Below, piece by piece: positions 1-8,468 of a stretch of 64,000 bases of DNA. The position numbers were made by a program, and so were the translations under genes. Below the pieces are notes generated by a model that had not been told where the DNA came from, did no database searches, and saw only the letters and a program-made list of their open reading frames with translations. Position 1 is the first letter of the stretch. Every line of letters starts with the position of its first letter. Origin of the DNA: Chitinophaga sp. H8 (GTDB lineage Bacteria; Bacteroidota; Bacteroidia; Chitinophagales; Chitinophagaceae); contig NZ_JBEXAC010000003.1 in the NCBI RefSeq assembly GCF_040567655.1, positions 310,001-374,000 on the forward strand. The letters are read 5' to 3'.

Positions 1-1563
1 TACCTGGGCAGCCCGGATAAGCTATTGCTACGGTACCGGTATAGTTTTCCGCAGTATGCCAGCTGGGGAATCACAATGAAGAAAGATGCCGGCGAACAAT
101 TTTTCAAAGGCGCACAACGGGCCGGATTTGATTTTTACAGTGCCCATTTATTTATCCGTAATTACAGAAAAATAAAAGCACTGGCGCTGGGTGATTTTAC
201 GGTGAATATGGGGCAGGGGCTGGTCAACTGGCAGGCACATGCCACAGGGAAAAGTGCGGCTGTCATGAATATGAAAAGGGAAGGCGAAGTGTTACGGCCT
301 TACTCAGCTACCGGTGAGTTTAATTTTTTCAGGGGCATAGGTATTACGGTGCAACAAAAAGCCTGGCAGCTAACGGGATTTCTTTCCCACCGGCAACTGG
401 ATGGTAATCTGCTGCCACCTGATTCACTATGGAAAGAAGGACATATATCTTCCATCATCATGGGAGGATATCACCGGGCTGCTAATGAGCTGGCGCATCA
501 AAATACCGTGCAACAATTATCGGGAGGTGGCAATCTGCAATACAACGGCAACCGGTGGAAGGTAGGGACCAATGTTATTTACCATCATTTATCCCTGCCA
601 TTGCAGAAAAAACAAGCACCCTATAATCAATTTGAATTTAGTGGGCAGGAAGCAGGCAGTGCCAGTATTGATTATGCAGGCTACTGGAAAAATGTTCACT
701 TCTTTGGAGAAACCGCCATGAGTTATAATGGCCATATGGCTACTGTAAATGGTATCCTTACCAGTATATCGCCGAGGGTGGATATGGCGTTATTATATCG
801 TAATTATCATCCTGCTTATCAAGCCATGTATAGCAATGCTTTTGGCGATGGTTATAAAGCCGCTAATGAAAGTGGAGTATATATAGCCGCAACGGTAAAT
901 ATTACCCCACAGCTGAAAGTAAATGTCTATGCAGACCTATTCCGGTTTCCCTGGCAGAAGTTTAAGATCAGTACGCCTTCTGACGGACAGCAACATTTAC
1001 TATTGTTCACGTACAGTCCTTCCAAACGTCTGATGGCCAGCATACGGTATCGTGCTGAAAGCGGTGCTGCCAATATTCCTACAGCGGATACTGCCCGGTT
1101 GATGAAGATAGTAATGCCAGTGACTAAACGAAATATCAGATGCCAGCTGCAGGTAGCTCCCGGCCAGGAGATAACCCTGCAAAGCCGGTTGGAAATAAAT
1201 TACTATCGCACGCTTTATGGCAAACAAACAGGATGGATGGCATATCAACAGGTGCGATATAAACCTAAAAAAGTACCGGTAAGTATCACCTGCCGGTTAA
1301 CTGCGTTTAGTACTACCAGTTATGACAGCCGTATTTATACAATAGAAAGCAGTGTGCTGTATGATTATGCTTTATCACAATTGTATGGAAAAGGCTGGCA
1401 GTATAATACCACGGTTAAATGGCGTGTCAGAAAAGGGTTGTCCTGCTGGGTACGGATACAACAGGTGTTTTATGCAGATACAGCCAGCATTGGCAGTGGC
1501 TGGGATCAGATAAACGGGCATAAAAAATCGGTAGTACAATTGCAAGTACAGCAGTTATTCTAG
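1..1563 (+). CDS. C-terminal part of a putative helix-hairpin-helix / outer-membrane beta-barrel protein (5' end outside window)
   Basis: The reading frame is open from base 1 and ends at TAG 1561-1563, so the true start lies upstream of the window. About 520 residues are visible. They are rich in alternating aromatic and polar residues, as in outer-membrane strands, and the protein ends in a short hydrophobic/aromatic tail (QLQVQQLF). The stretch GDFTVNMGQGL followed by GKSAAVMNMKREG resembles, from memory, Bacteroidota proteins annotated as helix-hairpin-helix domain-containing, which carry ComEA-like HhH motifs at the N-terminus and a barrel-like C-terminus. The HhH part would lie outside the window and cannot be seen. 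No function is established for this family; surface location is inferred. Confidence 0.55.
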   Translation, partial: YLGSPDKLLLRYRYSFPQYASWGITMKKDAGEQFFKGAQRAGFDFYSAHLFIRNYRKIKALALGDFTVNMGQGLVNWQAHATGKSAAVMNMKREGEVLRPYSATGEFNFFRGIGITVQQKAWQLTGFLSHRQLDGNLLPPDSLWKEGHISSIIMGGYHRAANELAHQNTVQQLSGGGNLQYNGNRWKVGTNVIYHHLSLPLQKKQAPYNQFEFSGQEAGSASIDYAGYWKNVHFFGETAMSYNGHMATVNGILTSISPRVDMALLYRNYHPAYQAMYSNAFGDGYKAANESGVYIAATVNITPQLKVNVYADLFRFPWQKFKISTPSDGQQHLLLFTYSPSKRLMASIRYRAESGAANIPTADTARLMKIVMPVTKRNIRCQLQVAPGQEITLQSRLEINYYRTLYGKQTGWMAYQQVRYKPKKVPVSITCRLTAFSTTSYDSRIYTIESSVLYDYALSQLYGKGWQYNTTVKWRVRKGLSCWVRIQQVFYADTASIGSGWDQINGHKKSVVQLQVQQLF

Positions 1564-1706
1564 CGGAATTGTAGAATAAAAACACCTTGTTTTTGGCTAT
1601 TTTTTCAGGTTAAGTAATTGATAACCATATTTGTAAGTCGTTTGGTTAATGAATTGTTAAATTAAACTTGTTGTTGATTTGATTTTTTTCCTAAATTGCC
1701 AGTACG

Positions 1707-1730
1707 TTCAACCAAAATCTAAATCATTTT
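1707..1730 (+). repeat. Copy 1 of the susC start-region repeat
   Basis: Begins TTCAACCAAAATCT and ends just before ATG 1731. It matches 22 of 24 bases with 2051-2074. The ATG opens a 40-codon frame (1731-1853) whose first residues, MKESYLFYTVLMS, loosely parallel the SusC signal peptide MKKFFLFLTMLLVS. It may be a relic of an older SusC 5' end, a leader peptide, or a duplicated regulatory segment. Confidence 0.55.
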
Positions 1731-2050
1731 ATGAAGGAGTCCTACCTCTTTTATACTGTGCTTATGAGCATAACCTGCATTTCCGCGCATCTTTGCCTGC
1801 AATCAGCGTTATCAACCACCGGAACAATGACCATTATCACAGCAATTACTTAAAGTCAATTTATTTGTTATTGGGCGGACCGTATGCTATTCATAATGCT
1901 TAACCAATGTTAAAACAACGCAGTTAACTGGCCAACACTATAGACGATTTCCATGACACAAGACTGAACCATTCGTTTAACAGTAAAATTAATCTATGAC
2001 CTGATGCAACACAACAGCTATATAAAGCTATAGCAGGACTAACTATTTTT

Positions 2051-2074
2051 TTCAACCAAAATCTGAATCATTGT
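2051..2074 (+). repeat. Copy 2 of the susC start-region repeat (immediately upstream of susC ATG)
   Basis: TTCAACCAAAATCT followed by ten more bases up to the ATG at 2075; 344 bp downstream of copy 1. No Shine-Dalgarno sequence is visible, as is usual in Bacteroidota, so this A-rich segment may itself be the translation-initiation context. Confidence 0.55.
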
Positions 2075-5000
2075 ATGAAAAAGTTCTTTCTTTTTCTCAC
2101 CATGTTATTGGTGAGTGCATGCCTGGCCTATGCCCAGCAACGCCAGGTTACAGGAAAGGTCACAGGCAGCGATGGAGCGCCTGTACCATTTGCTACTATA
2201 CAGCTTAAAGGTACCAACTCCGGTACAACCGCCAACCAGGACGGGGTTTTTAAGCTAAATGTATCCGGTAATTCCGCAGTTTTAATTGTAAGAAGTGTAG
2301 GATATGCTACACAGGAAGTAATGGTAGGCAGTACCAATACGGTTGCCGTTACGCTCAAAGCCGATGACCAGAACCTTGATGAGGTAGTGGTAACTGCATT
2401 GGGTGTACGAAGAAATAAAAATGAACTGGCTTACTCTGCACAGAATATAGGTGGGGAAGAGCTGAACAGAACAAGAGATGCGAACGTGGTAAATTCTTTG
2501 TCGGGTAAGATATCTGGATTGGAGATCCGCAGGAATAATACATTGGGGGGATCTACCAACATTGTATTGCGGGGTACCAAATCACTGACCGGCAATAACC
2601 AGGCACTGTTTGTAGTAGACGGCGTACCTATTGACAACTCCAATACCAACGCTGTGAATAACAGTGTGAATCGTGCCACTAACAGGGATCAGTCTACCGG
2701 TGGAGGTGGATACGATTATGGCAATGCTGCTGCTGATATCAACCCGGATGACATTGAATCAGTAAACGTACTGAAAGGTGCCGCTGCCGCTGCACTATAT
2801 GGCTCCAGGGCCTCCAACGGTGTGGTAATGATTACTACCAAAAAGGGCAGGAGAGGTTTAGGCGTTACCGTTAATTCCGGCGTAACATTGGGTTATGTGG
2901 ATAAAAAAACCTTCCCTACTTATCAGAAGGAATATGGTTCCGGTTACAGTGCTGATTACGGATCTCCTGATGGCGGATATTTTTCCTACGAAGATGTAGA
3001 TGGCGACGGGCAACCGGATCTGCTGGTACCTTTAACAGAAGATGCCTCCTATGGTGGCCGGTTTGATCCTAATCTGCAAACTTTTTACTGGGGATCAGTA
3101 TATCCCAAACTGGCTTCTTACCGGAAAAAACATGCCTGGGTAGGTGCTGCCAATGATCCCTCCTCATTTTTTGAAACAGCGGTTGGTACCAACAACAGTG
3201 TTATGGTAGATGGTGGTGGAGATCAGGGATATTTTAAACTGGGCTATACCAAAAATATCGATAAAGGTATTATGCCTAACAGCAAGATCACTAAAGACCT
3301 GATCAACTTTGGCGCTTCCTATAATATTACTTCCAAGCTCACCGCTTCTGCTTCCGTGAATACTACTATCATCAACGGATTGGGTAGATATGGTACAGGT
3401 TATAATTCAAAAAACCTGATGACCAACTTCAAGCAATGGTGGCAAACCAATGTGGATGTAAAAGAGCAAAAAGATGCTTATTTCCTGACCAAAGACAATG
3501 TCACCTGGAATCCCAAAGGTGTAGATAACCTGGTACCTGCTTATTGGGATAATCCCTACTGGACCAGGTATGAGAACTTTGAATCTGATAAGCGTACCAG
3601 GAATTTCGGCAATGTAAGTTTGAATTATAAACCTACGGACTGGCTGGAAGTACTGGGACGTGTTTCACTGGATACTTATAATGAAACACAGGAAGAAAGA
3701 ACTGCTATAGGTTCGTTTGATCCATCAGAATATGCACGGTTTGAACATGCTTTCCAGGAGTTTAACTATGACCTGTTATTGAATTTTAGTAAGAATATAT
3801 CAGATGATATCTCCTTCAAAGGCATACTGGGAGGTAATGTGCGAAGAACCACCAACGAATCCATTTTGTCTAAAACCAATGGTGGTTTACTGATTCCCCA
3901 CCTCTATGCATTGCTCAACTCTGCCAACCCCATGGAAGCGCCAAGGGAAGTATCCACTACAGAAGAAGTAGATGGTATTTTTGCCAGTGTGAGTTTTGGC
4001 TTCAAGGAATACCTGTTTCTGGATCTGACTGCCAGAAGGGATGTGTCTTCTACCTTACCGGCAGGTAGCAATGATTATTATTATCCATCCGCTTCCCTGG
4101 GTTTTGTATTTTCTAAACTGATGCCGGACGCTACCTGGTTATCGCATGGTAAATTCAGGGTCAACTATGCAGAAGTGGGTACCAGTGCTCCTCCTTTGTA
4201 TGTAAAGAACTACTATGATGTACCTACCGGCATTGATGGCGTACCGCTGGCTTCTGTAGACGGCAGAAAATATAATCCTAATCTGAAACCGGAACGTACC
4301 AAGAGCTTTGAAACAGGGCTTGAAATGGCCTTCCTGAATAACCGCGTTGGTTTTGACCTCACTTACTATAAACAAAATACGATAGACCAGATCGTACCAC
4401 TTCCGGTATCAAGATCTACCGGTTTTGACTACAAAGTAATTAATGCAGGTAATATCCAGAATAAGGGAGTAGAAGTATCCGCTTTTGGTACACCGGTTAA
4501 AACAAATGATTTTTCATGGACGATTAATCTGAACTGGTCACGCAACCGGAATGAAGTAAAATCGTTACCAGGTATTACTACTTTGCAGCTGGCCAACTTC
4601 CAGGGAGGAGTTTCACTGAATGCTTCTGTGGGACAGCCTTATGGCACTATCATTGGCAGCAACTTTGTGTATAAGGATGGACAAAAGCTGATCGGAGAAG
4701 ATGGCTATTATGTACAGTCTCCCACCTCCAATGAAATTATCGGAAATGTGAACCCCAACTGGATTGGTGGTATCAGCAACACTTTGAAATACAAGGATCT
4801 TGCCCTGAGCTTTTTAGTAGACATACGTCAGGGAGGCGATCTGTTTTCGCTGGATTTGTATTATGGACTGGCCACAGGCGTATTACCTGAAACAGTAGGC
4901 AACAATGATAAAGGCAATCCCTCCAGAAGCCCGATTGCAGATGGGGGAGGTGTGATCCTGCCTGGTATAACAGAAGACGGTAAAGCCAATGCCACCCGGG

Positions 5001-5308
5001 TAGAGAATATCTACGGTTTGTATGGATACGTAAATAACCCATCTGCTGCTTTCGTGTATGATGCCAGTTATGTAAAACTGCGTGAAGTGGCCCTGACTTA
5101 TTCTTTGCCAAGATCAGTGATGGCGCGTATCTCTCCTTTCAAAGCAATTGATTTTTCATTGATCGGCAGAAACCTCTGGATCATTCATAAAAACATTCCT
5201 TACAACGATCCGGAAGAAGGTTTAGGTTCCGGTAACCTGCAGGGGTATTTATCCGGTAGTTATCCTGCCACCCGGACTTTTGGATTTAACGTGAAATTCA
5301 GATTCTGA
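2075..5308 (+). CDS. SusC/RagA-family TonB-linked outer membrane protein
   Basis: A 1077-residue TonB-dependent transporter that moves a bound oligomer (glycan or peptide) across the outer membrane using energy from TonB-ExbB. Visible parts in order: signal peptide ending near residue 21 (AYAQ), a carboxypeptidase-regulatory-like domain at about 22-105, a plug domain at about 115-260 with the SusC-type segment GAAAAALYGSRASNGV, then a long beta-barrel ending in an aromatic residue (FNVKFRF). Length is normal for the family. The SusD-like partner begins 49 bp downstream, so the two form the usual outer-membrane binding and import pair. No glycosidase, sulfatase or sigma/anti-sigma gene is adjacent, so the substrate cannot be inferred. 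Confidence 0.95.
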   Translation: MKKFFLFLTMLLVSACLAYAQQRQVTGKVTGSDGAPVPFATIQLKGTNSGTTANQDGVFKLNVSGNSAVLIVRSVGYATQEVMVGSTNTVAVTLKADDQNLDEVVVTALGVRRNKNELAYSAQNIGGEELNRTRDANVVNSLSGKISGLEIRRNNTLGGSTNIVLRGTKSLTGNNQALFVVDGVPIDNSNTNAVNNSVNRATNRDQSTGGGGYDYGNAAADINPDDIESVNVLKGAAAAALYGSRASNGVVMITTKKGRRGLGVTVNSGVTLGYVDKKTFPTYQKEYGSGYSADYGSPDGGYFSYEDVDGDGQPDLLVPLTEDASYGGRFDPNLQTFYWGSVYPKLASYRKKHAWVGAANDPSSFFETAVGTNNSVMVDGGGDQGYFKLGYTKNIDKGIMPNSKITKDLINFGASYNITSKLTASASVNTTIINGLGRYGTGYNSKNLMTNFKQWWQTNVDVKEQKDAYFLTKDNVTWNPKGVDNLVPAYWDNPYWTRYENFESDKRTRNFGNVSLNYKPTDWLEVLGRVSLDTYNETQEERTAIGSFDPSEYARFEHAFQEFNYDLLLNFSKNISDDISFKGILGGNVRRTTNESILSKTNGGLLIPHLYALLNSANPMEAPREVSTTEEVDGIFASVSFGFKEYLFLDLTARRDVSSTLPAGSNDYYYPSASLGFVFSKLMPDATWLSHGKFRVNYAEVGTSAPPLYVKNYYDVPTGIDGVPLASVDGRKYNPNLKPERTKSFETGLEMAFLNNRVGFDLTYYKQNTIDQIVPLPVSRSTGFDYKVINAGNIQNKGVEVSAFGTPVKTNDFSWTINLNWSRNRNEVKSLPGITTLQLANFQGGVSLNASVGQPYGTIIGSNFVYKDGQKLIGEDGYYVQSPTSNEIIGNVNPNWIGGISNTLKYKDLALSFLVDIRQGGDLFSLDLYYGLATGVLPETVGNNDKGNPSRSPIADGGGVILPGITEDGKANATRVENIYGLYGYVNNPSAAFVYDASYVKLREVALTYSLPRSVMARISPFKAIDFSLIGRNLWIIHKNIPYNDPEEGLGSGNLQGYLSGSYPATRTFGFNVKFRF

Positions 5309-5357
5309 CATTTGCCATATGCAAGGAATTACATATAGCCAATAAAAATAGAAAAAC

Positions 5358-6791
5358 ATGAAAAAGCTTATTATATATACATCAGTTGCCCTGGCGGTAT
5401 TGTTCACCGGAGTGTCTTGTACAAAGGACCTGACGGACCTGAACAATGATAAGAAAAAACCTGCTGGCGTATCACAGGGCGCGCTCTTTGCCAGCGCCCA
5501 GAAAGAGTTGGTAGATGCCGTGACCAGCACCAACGTAAACCTGAACATTTTCAGATTGATTGTACAACATTGGCAGGAAACCACCTACCTGGATGAGTCC
5601 CGCTATGATTTAAATACCAGAAGTATTCCGGATAATTTCTGGGATGCTATTTATACCGATGTGGTAAAAGACCTGGAAGAATCGAGAGGAGTGGTAAATG
5701 CAGATGCTACCATTTCCGACGGTGTTAAAAAGAACCAGATTGCACAGATTGAGATTATGAGTGTGTATGCTTTTTCCGTAGGGGTAAATACTTTTGGAGA
5801 TATCCCTTATAAAAAGGCAATGGATATTGAAAATATCTTTCCATCCTATGATGGGGCGCAGGCGATCTATGATGATATGATTGTACGTTTGAATGCAGCG
5901 ATTGGTGCGCTGGATGCAGGAAGCGGAAGTTTTGATAACAGCGACCTCATTTACAGAGGAGATATTGTAAAATGGAAAAAATTCGCCAATTCGCTTAAAA
6001 TGCGGCTGGGAATGATATTGGCAGATGTTTCTCCGGCCGTAGCCAAGAAGATTGTGGAAGAAGCTTCCCCTGGCGCTTTTGGCGCCAATGATGATAACGC
6101 TACTTTCCCTTATTCTACCGTACCTCCCAATACCAACCCGCTTTGGGAGGATCTGGTACAGAGCCAGCGTCAGGATTTTGTAGGGGCCAATACCCTGATT
6201 GATTTTATGAATGCCAGAAATGACCCCAGAAGAGCCATTTTCTTTACCCAGCGCGGTGGCACTTACATTGGAGGCAATCCGGGATCAAGCAGTCCATTCA
6301 GTAATTTCTCTGGTCCCGGCACCCTGCTTACCAAGAAAGATCTGGTAGGTTTGCTGATCGATTATGCAGAAGTGGAGTTTATGAGAGCAGAAGCACTGGA
6401 AAGACAATTTGCCGTAGGAGGCACTCCAAAAGAACATTATGACAATGCGATCCGTGCATCCTTTCAGTATTGGGGACTTACCACTGCCGATGCTGATACT
6501 TACCTGGCCCGGCCGGATGTAGCCTATGCTACTGCCACAGGGACCTATAAGCAGAAAATAGGAGAGCAGAAATGGGTAGCCCTGTATAATCGCGGGTATG
6601 ATGCATGGGTAGAGTGGAGAAGACTTGATTTCCCTAAATTAAAAGTACCCAACAGGGCACAATCAGTTACACCATTACGTTTTACTTATTCCATAGATGA
6701 ACAAAACCTGAACAGGACCAATTATGACGCCGCAGCAGCGGCCATTGGCGGGGATGTAGTAGCCACTAAACTGTTCTGGGATAAATTTTAG
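5358..6791 (+). CDS. SusD/RagB-like nutrient-binding outer membrane lipoprotein
   Basis: A 477-residue surface lipoprotein that acts as the lid and first binding site for the SusC channel next to it. The signal peptide ends in a lipobox with the acylated Cys21 (TGVSC). The sequence resembles the SusD-like branch annotated as SusD/RagB family nutrient-binding outer membrane lipoprotein rather than classical starch SusD. It includes a helical TPR-like segment near residue 340 (LLIDYAEVEFMRAEA), and Trp-rich motifs near the C-terminus. It is co-directional with susC (49-bp gap) and followed by a strong terminator, so susC-susD is probably a two-gene operon. Confidence 0.93.
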   Translation: MKKLIIYTSVALAVLFTGVSCTKDLTDLNNDKKKPAGVSQGALFASAQKELVDAVTSTNVNLNIFRLIVQHWQETTYLDESRYDLNTRSIPDNFWDAIYTDVVKDLEESRGVVNADATISDGVKKNQIAQIEIMSVYAFSVGVNTFGDIPYKKAMDIENIFPSYDGAQAIYDDMIVRLNAAIGALDAGSGSFDNSDLIYRGDIVKWKKFANSLKMRLGMILADVSPAVAKKIVEEASPGAFGANDDNATFPYSTVPPNTNPLWEDLVQSQRQDFVGANTLIDFMNARNDPRRAIFFTQRGGTYIGGNPGSSSPFSNFSGPGTLLTKKDLVGLLIDYAEVEFMRAEALERQFAVGGTPKEHYDNAIRASFQYWGLTTADADTYLARPDVAYATATGTYKQKIGEQKWVALYNRGYDAWVEWRRLDFPKLKVPNRAQSVTPLRFTYSIDEQNLNRTNYDAAAAAIGGDVVATKLFWDKF

Positions 6792-6819
6792 TTTTTCCTA
6801 ATAAGCATATGTAGAAAAG

Positions 6820-6848
6820 ACCGCCCTTTTCCAGGGGCGGTTTTTTTA
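6820..6848 (+). terminator. Rho-independent terminator after susD
   Basis: Stem ACCGCCC (6820-6826) pairs with GGGCGGT (6835-6841), with an 8-nt loop and a run of seven T from 6841. It lies 28 bp after the susD stop and closes the SusC/SusD operon. Confidence 0.9.
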
Positions 6849-6915
6849 TGCGGTCTGTAAAGGGCAGAACTTTAATATATCCCAAAAAAAGCGCGATAAA
6901 TACGCCCTGCTTTTC

Positions 6916-6923
6916 TATTTTTG
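6916..6923 (+). promoter_or_regulatory. Candidate -7 box (TATTTTTG) for the DUF3467 gene
   Basis: Exact match to the Bacteroidota -7 consensus TAnnTTTG, 24 bp before the ATG at 6948. No TTG lies at the expected distance upstream, so only the -7 half is supported. Confidence 0.45.
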
Positions 6924-6947
6924 TACTTTCCTTTTAAAAAGTACAGC

Positions 6948-7262
6948 ATGGAAAATCAGCAAGAAGATCAGAACCAGCTTAATATTGAGTTGACTGAAGA
7001 AATAGCGGAAGGCGTATATGCCAACCTGGCCATTATCACGCATTCTAATGCCGAATTTGTGGTAGATTTTGTAAACGTTATGCCTGGTCTTCCCAAAGCC
7101 AAAGTTAAGTCCCGCATCATATTGACCCCCCAGCACGCCAAACGGTTTATGAAGGCCATGGTAGATAATATCAAGAAGTATGAAGCCGTAAATGGCACCA
7201 TACAGGATCAGGAGCCGGTATCATTACCTATGAATTTTGGTGGTCCTACTGCACAGGCTTAG
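6948..7262 (+). CDS. DUF3467 family protein
   Basis: A 104-residue acidic cytoplasmic protein. The start was set at ATG 6948 (MENQQEDQNQ) because the -7 box and the T-rich sequence before it argue against the upstream TTG. The conserved pattern of DUF3467 is visible: YANLAIITHSNAEFVVDF near residues 23-40, then PGLPKAKVKSRIILTP and a helix HAKRFMKAMVDNI. The family is small and uncharacterised and is widespread in bacteria. It lies 21 bp upstream of the Ldh-family gene and may be cotranscribed, but nothing in the sequence shows a functional link. Confidence 0.85.
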   Translation: MENQQEDQNQLNIELTEEIAEGVYANLAIITHSNAEFVVDFVNVMPGLPKAKVKSRIILTPQHAKRFMKAMVDNIKKYEAVNGTIQDQEPVSLPMNFGGPTAQA

Positions 7263-7283
7263 TGCATTATATAATTACTGATA

Positions 7284-8357
7284 ATGAATCATATATATTC
7301 CTATCATCATTTAAGGGAGTTTACCCGTGAAGTATTTATTCATATGGGTTGTTCTCTCGAACATGCTGCTATGGCCAGCGAGGTATTGGTATCGGCGGAT
7401 CTGAGAGGCATTGATTCTCATGGAGTAGCACGGTTATCCGGATATGTACGCTTATGGGAAGCCGGGCGTATTAATCCCAAACCCAATATCCGCATTGTGC
7501 ATGAAACACCCAGCACAGCGGTAGTAGACGGGGATAGCGGACTCGGTCTGGTGGTAGCGCCTTTTGCCATGGAAGTAGCCATGCAAAAAGCAGCAGCAGT
7601 AGGCAGTGGTTGGGTGAGTGTAAAACATTCCAACCATTTTGGTATTGCAGGCTATCATGCTATGAAAGCCCTGGAAAGGGATATGATCGGTATGGCCATG
7701 ACCAATGCCAGCCCGCTGGTGGCACCCACTTTTGCGAAGGAGCGTATGCTGGGTACCAATCCCATTGCAGTAGCCATACCAGCCGACCAGCAACCTCCTT
7801 TTGTGGCTGATTTTGCCACTACTACTGCAGCCAACGGTAAGCTGGAAATACTGCAACGGAAAAGTGAAGCAGCCCCTGTGGGCTGGATCCAGGACAAGGA
7901 TGGGCATTCCAGTACCAACCCGCACGAATTAAAAGATGGCGGCGCGTTATTGCCCCTTGGCGGCGACCGGGAGCATGGCAGTCATAAAGGGTATTGTTTG
8001 GGAGCAATTGTTGATATATTTTCGGCCGTTCTTTCCGGCGCTAACTATGGTCCCTGGGCTCCTCCATTTGTGAGCTTCCTGCCTTTACCCCCCGATCCGG
8101 TAGGGGAAGGGCTGGGGCATTTCTTTGGGGCCATGCGGGTAGATGCTTTCCGTCCGGCAGATGAATTTAAGCAACATATGGATAAGTGGATAGGCCGCTT
8201 CAGGAGTGCTACCCCGGTAGAAGGGCAGCAGGTACTGATCCCCGGTGATCCGGAACGGGAAATGCAAAAAGCCCGGCTGGAAGAAGGGATACCGGTATTG
8301 GCACCGGTAGTAAAAGACCTCCGGGAAGTAGCTGACAGGTTTAAATTGAATTTTTGA
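7284..8357 (+). CDS. Ldh family oxidoreductase (malate/L-lactate/ureidoglycolate dehydrogenase fold)
   Basis: A 357-residue NAD(P)-dependent 2-hydroxyacid dehydrogenase of the Ldh_2 family, which is unrelated to the Rossmann-fold lactate dehydrogenases. Family hallmarks are visible: the N-terminal segment DLRGIDSHGVARL (about 39-51) with the conserved SHG, the catalytic region VKHSNHFGIAGYH (about 112-124), the cofactor region MLGTNPIAVAIP, and GSHKGYCLGAIVD (about 232-244). Which acid it oxidises (malate, lactate, ureidoglycolate or a sulfonate relative) cannot be told from sequence alone. It sits between a DUF3467 gene and aspartate kinase; the 111-bp gap to lysC suggests separate expression. 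Confidence 0.88.
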   Translation: MNHIYSYHHLREFTREVFIHMGCSLEHAAMASEVLVSADLRGIDSHGVARLSGYVRLWEAGRINPKPNIRIVHETPSTAVVDGDSGLGLVVAPFAMEVAMQKAAAVGSGWVSVKHSNHFGIAGYHAMKALERDMIGMAMTNASPLVAPTFAKERMLGTNPIAVAIPADQQPPFVADFATTTAANGKLEILQRKSEAAPVGWIQDKDGHSSTNPHELKDGGALLPLGGDREHGSHKGYCLGAIVDIFSAVLSGANYGPWAPPFVSFLPLPPDPVGEGLGHFFGAMRVDAFRPADEFKQHMDKWIGRFRSATPVEGQQVLIPGDPEREMQKARLEEGIPVLAPVVKDLREVADRFKLNF

Positions 8358-8468
8358 TAAACAGGTAAGGGGTAATGCTTTCCGGCACTGCCTTTCATAA
8401 ACATAAATCAATAGCAGGAAACGGGCATACCGCACGCTCCGGCTGCCTTAAAAACAAACAACATTCAG

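Larger units (their letters stand above)
1564..2074. other. 511-bp gap before susC with a duplicated start-region sequence
   Basis: No convincing gene. The gap is AT-rich and probably holds the susC promoter and a long leader, but I find no exact TTG-N19-21-TAnnTTTG pair. Its notable content is a 24-bp sequence at 1707-1730 that recurs, with 22 of 24 bases identical, directly in front of the susC start (2051-2074). In both places the repeat is followed at once by an ATG. Confidence 0.6.

Noticed and set aside
1679..1903. 74-codon open frame in the gap upstream of susC
   Set aside because: It begins at a TTG in AT-rich non-coding sequence and has no domain or conserved pattern; a different frame (1731-1853) follows the duplicated start element and is only a possible relic.
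4773..5111. 112-codon minus-strand frame inside susC
   Set aside because: Antisense to the conserved barrel region; no homology pattern.
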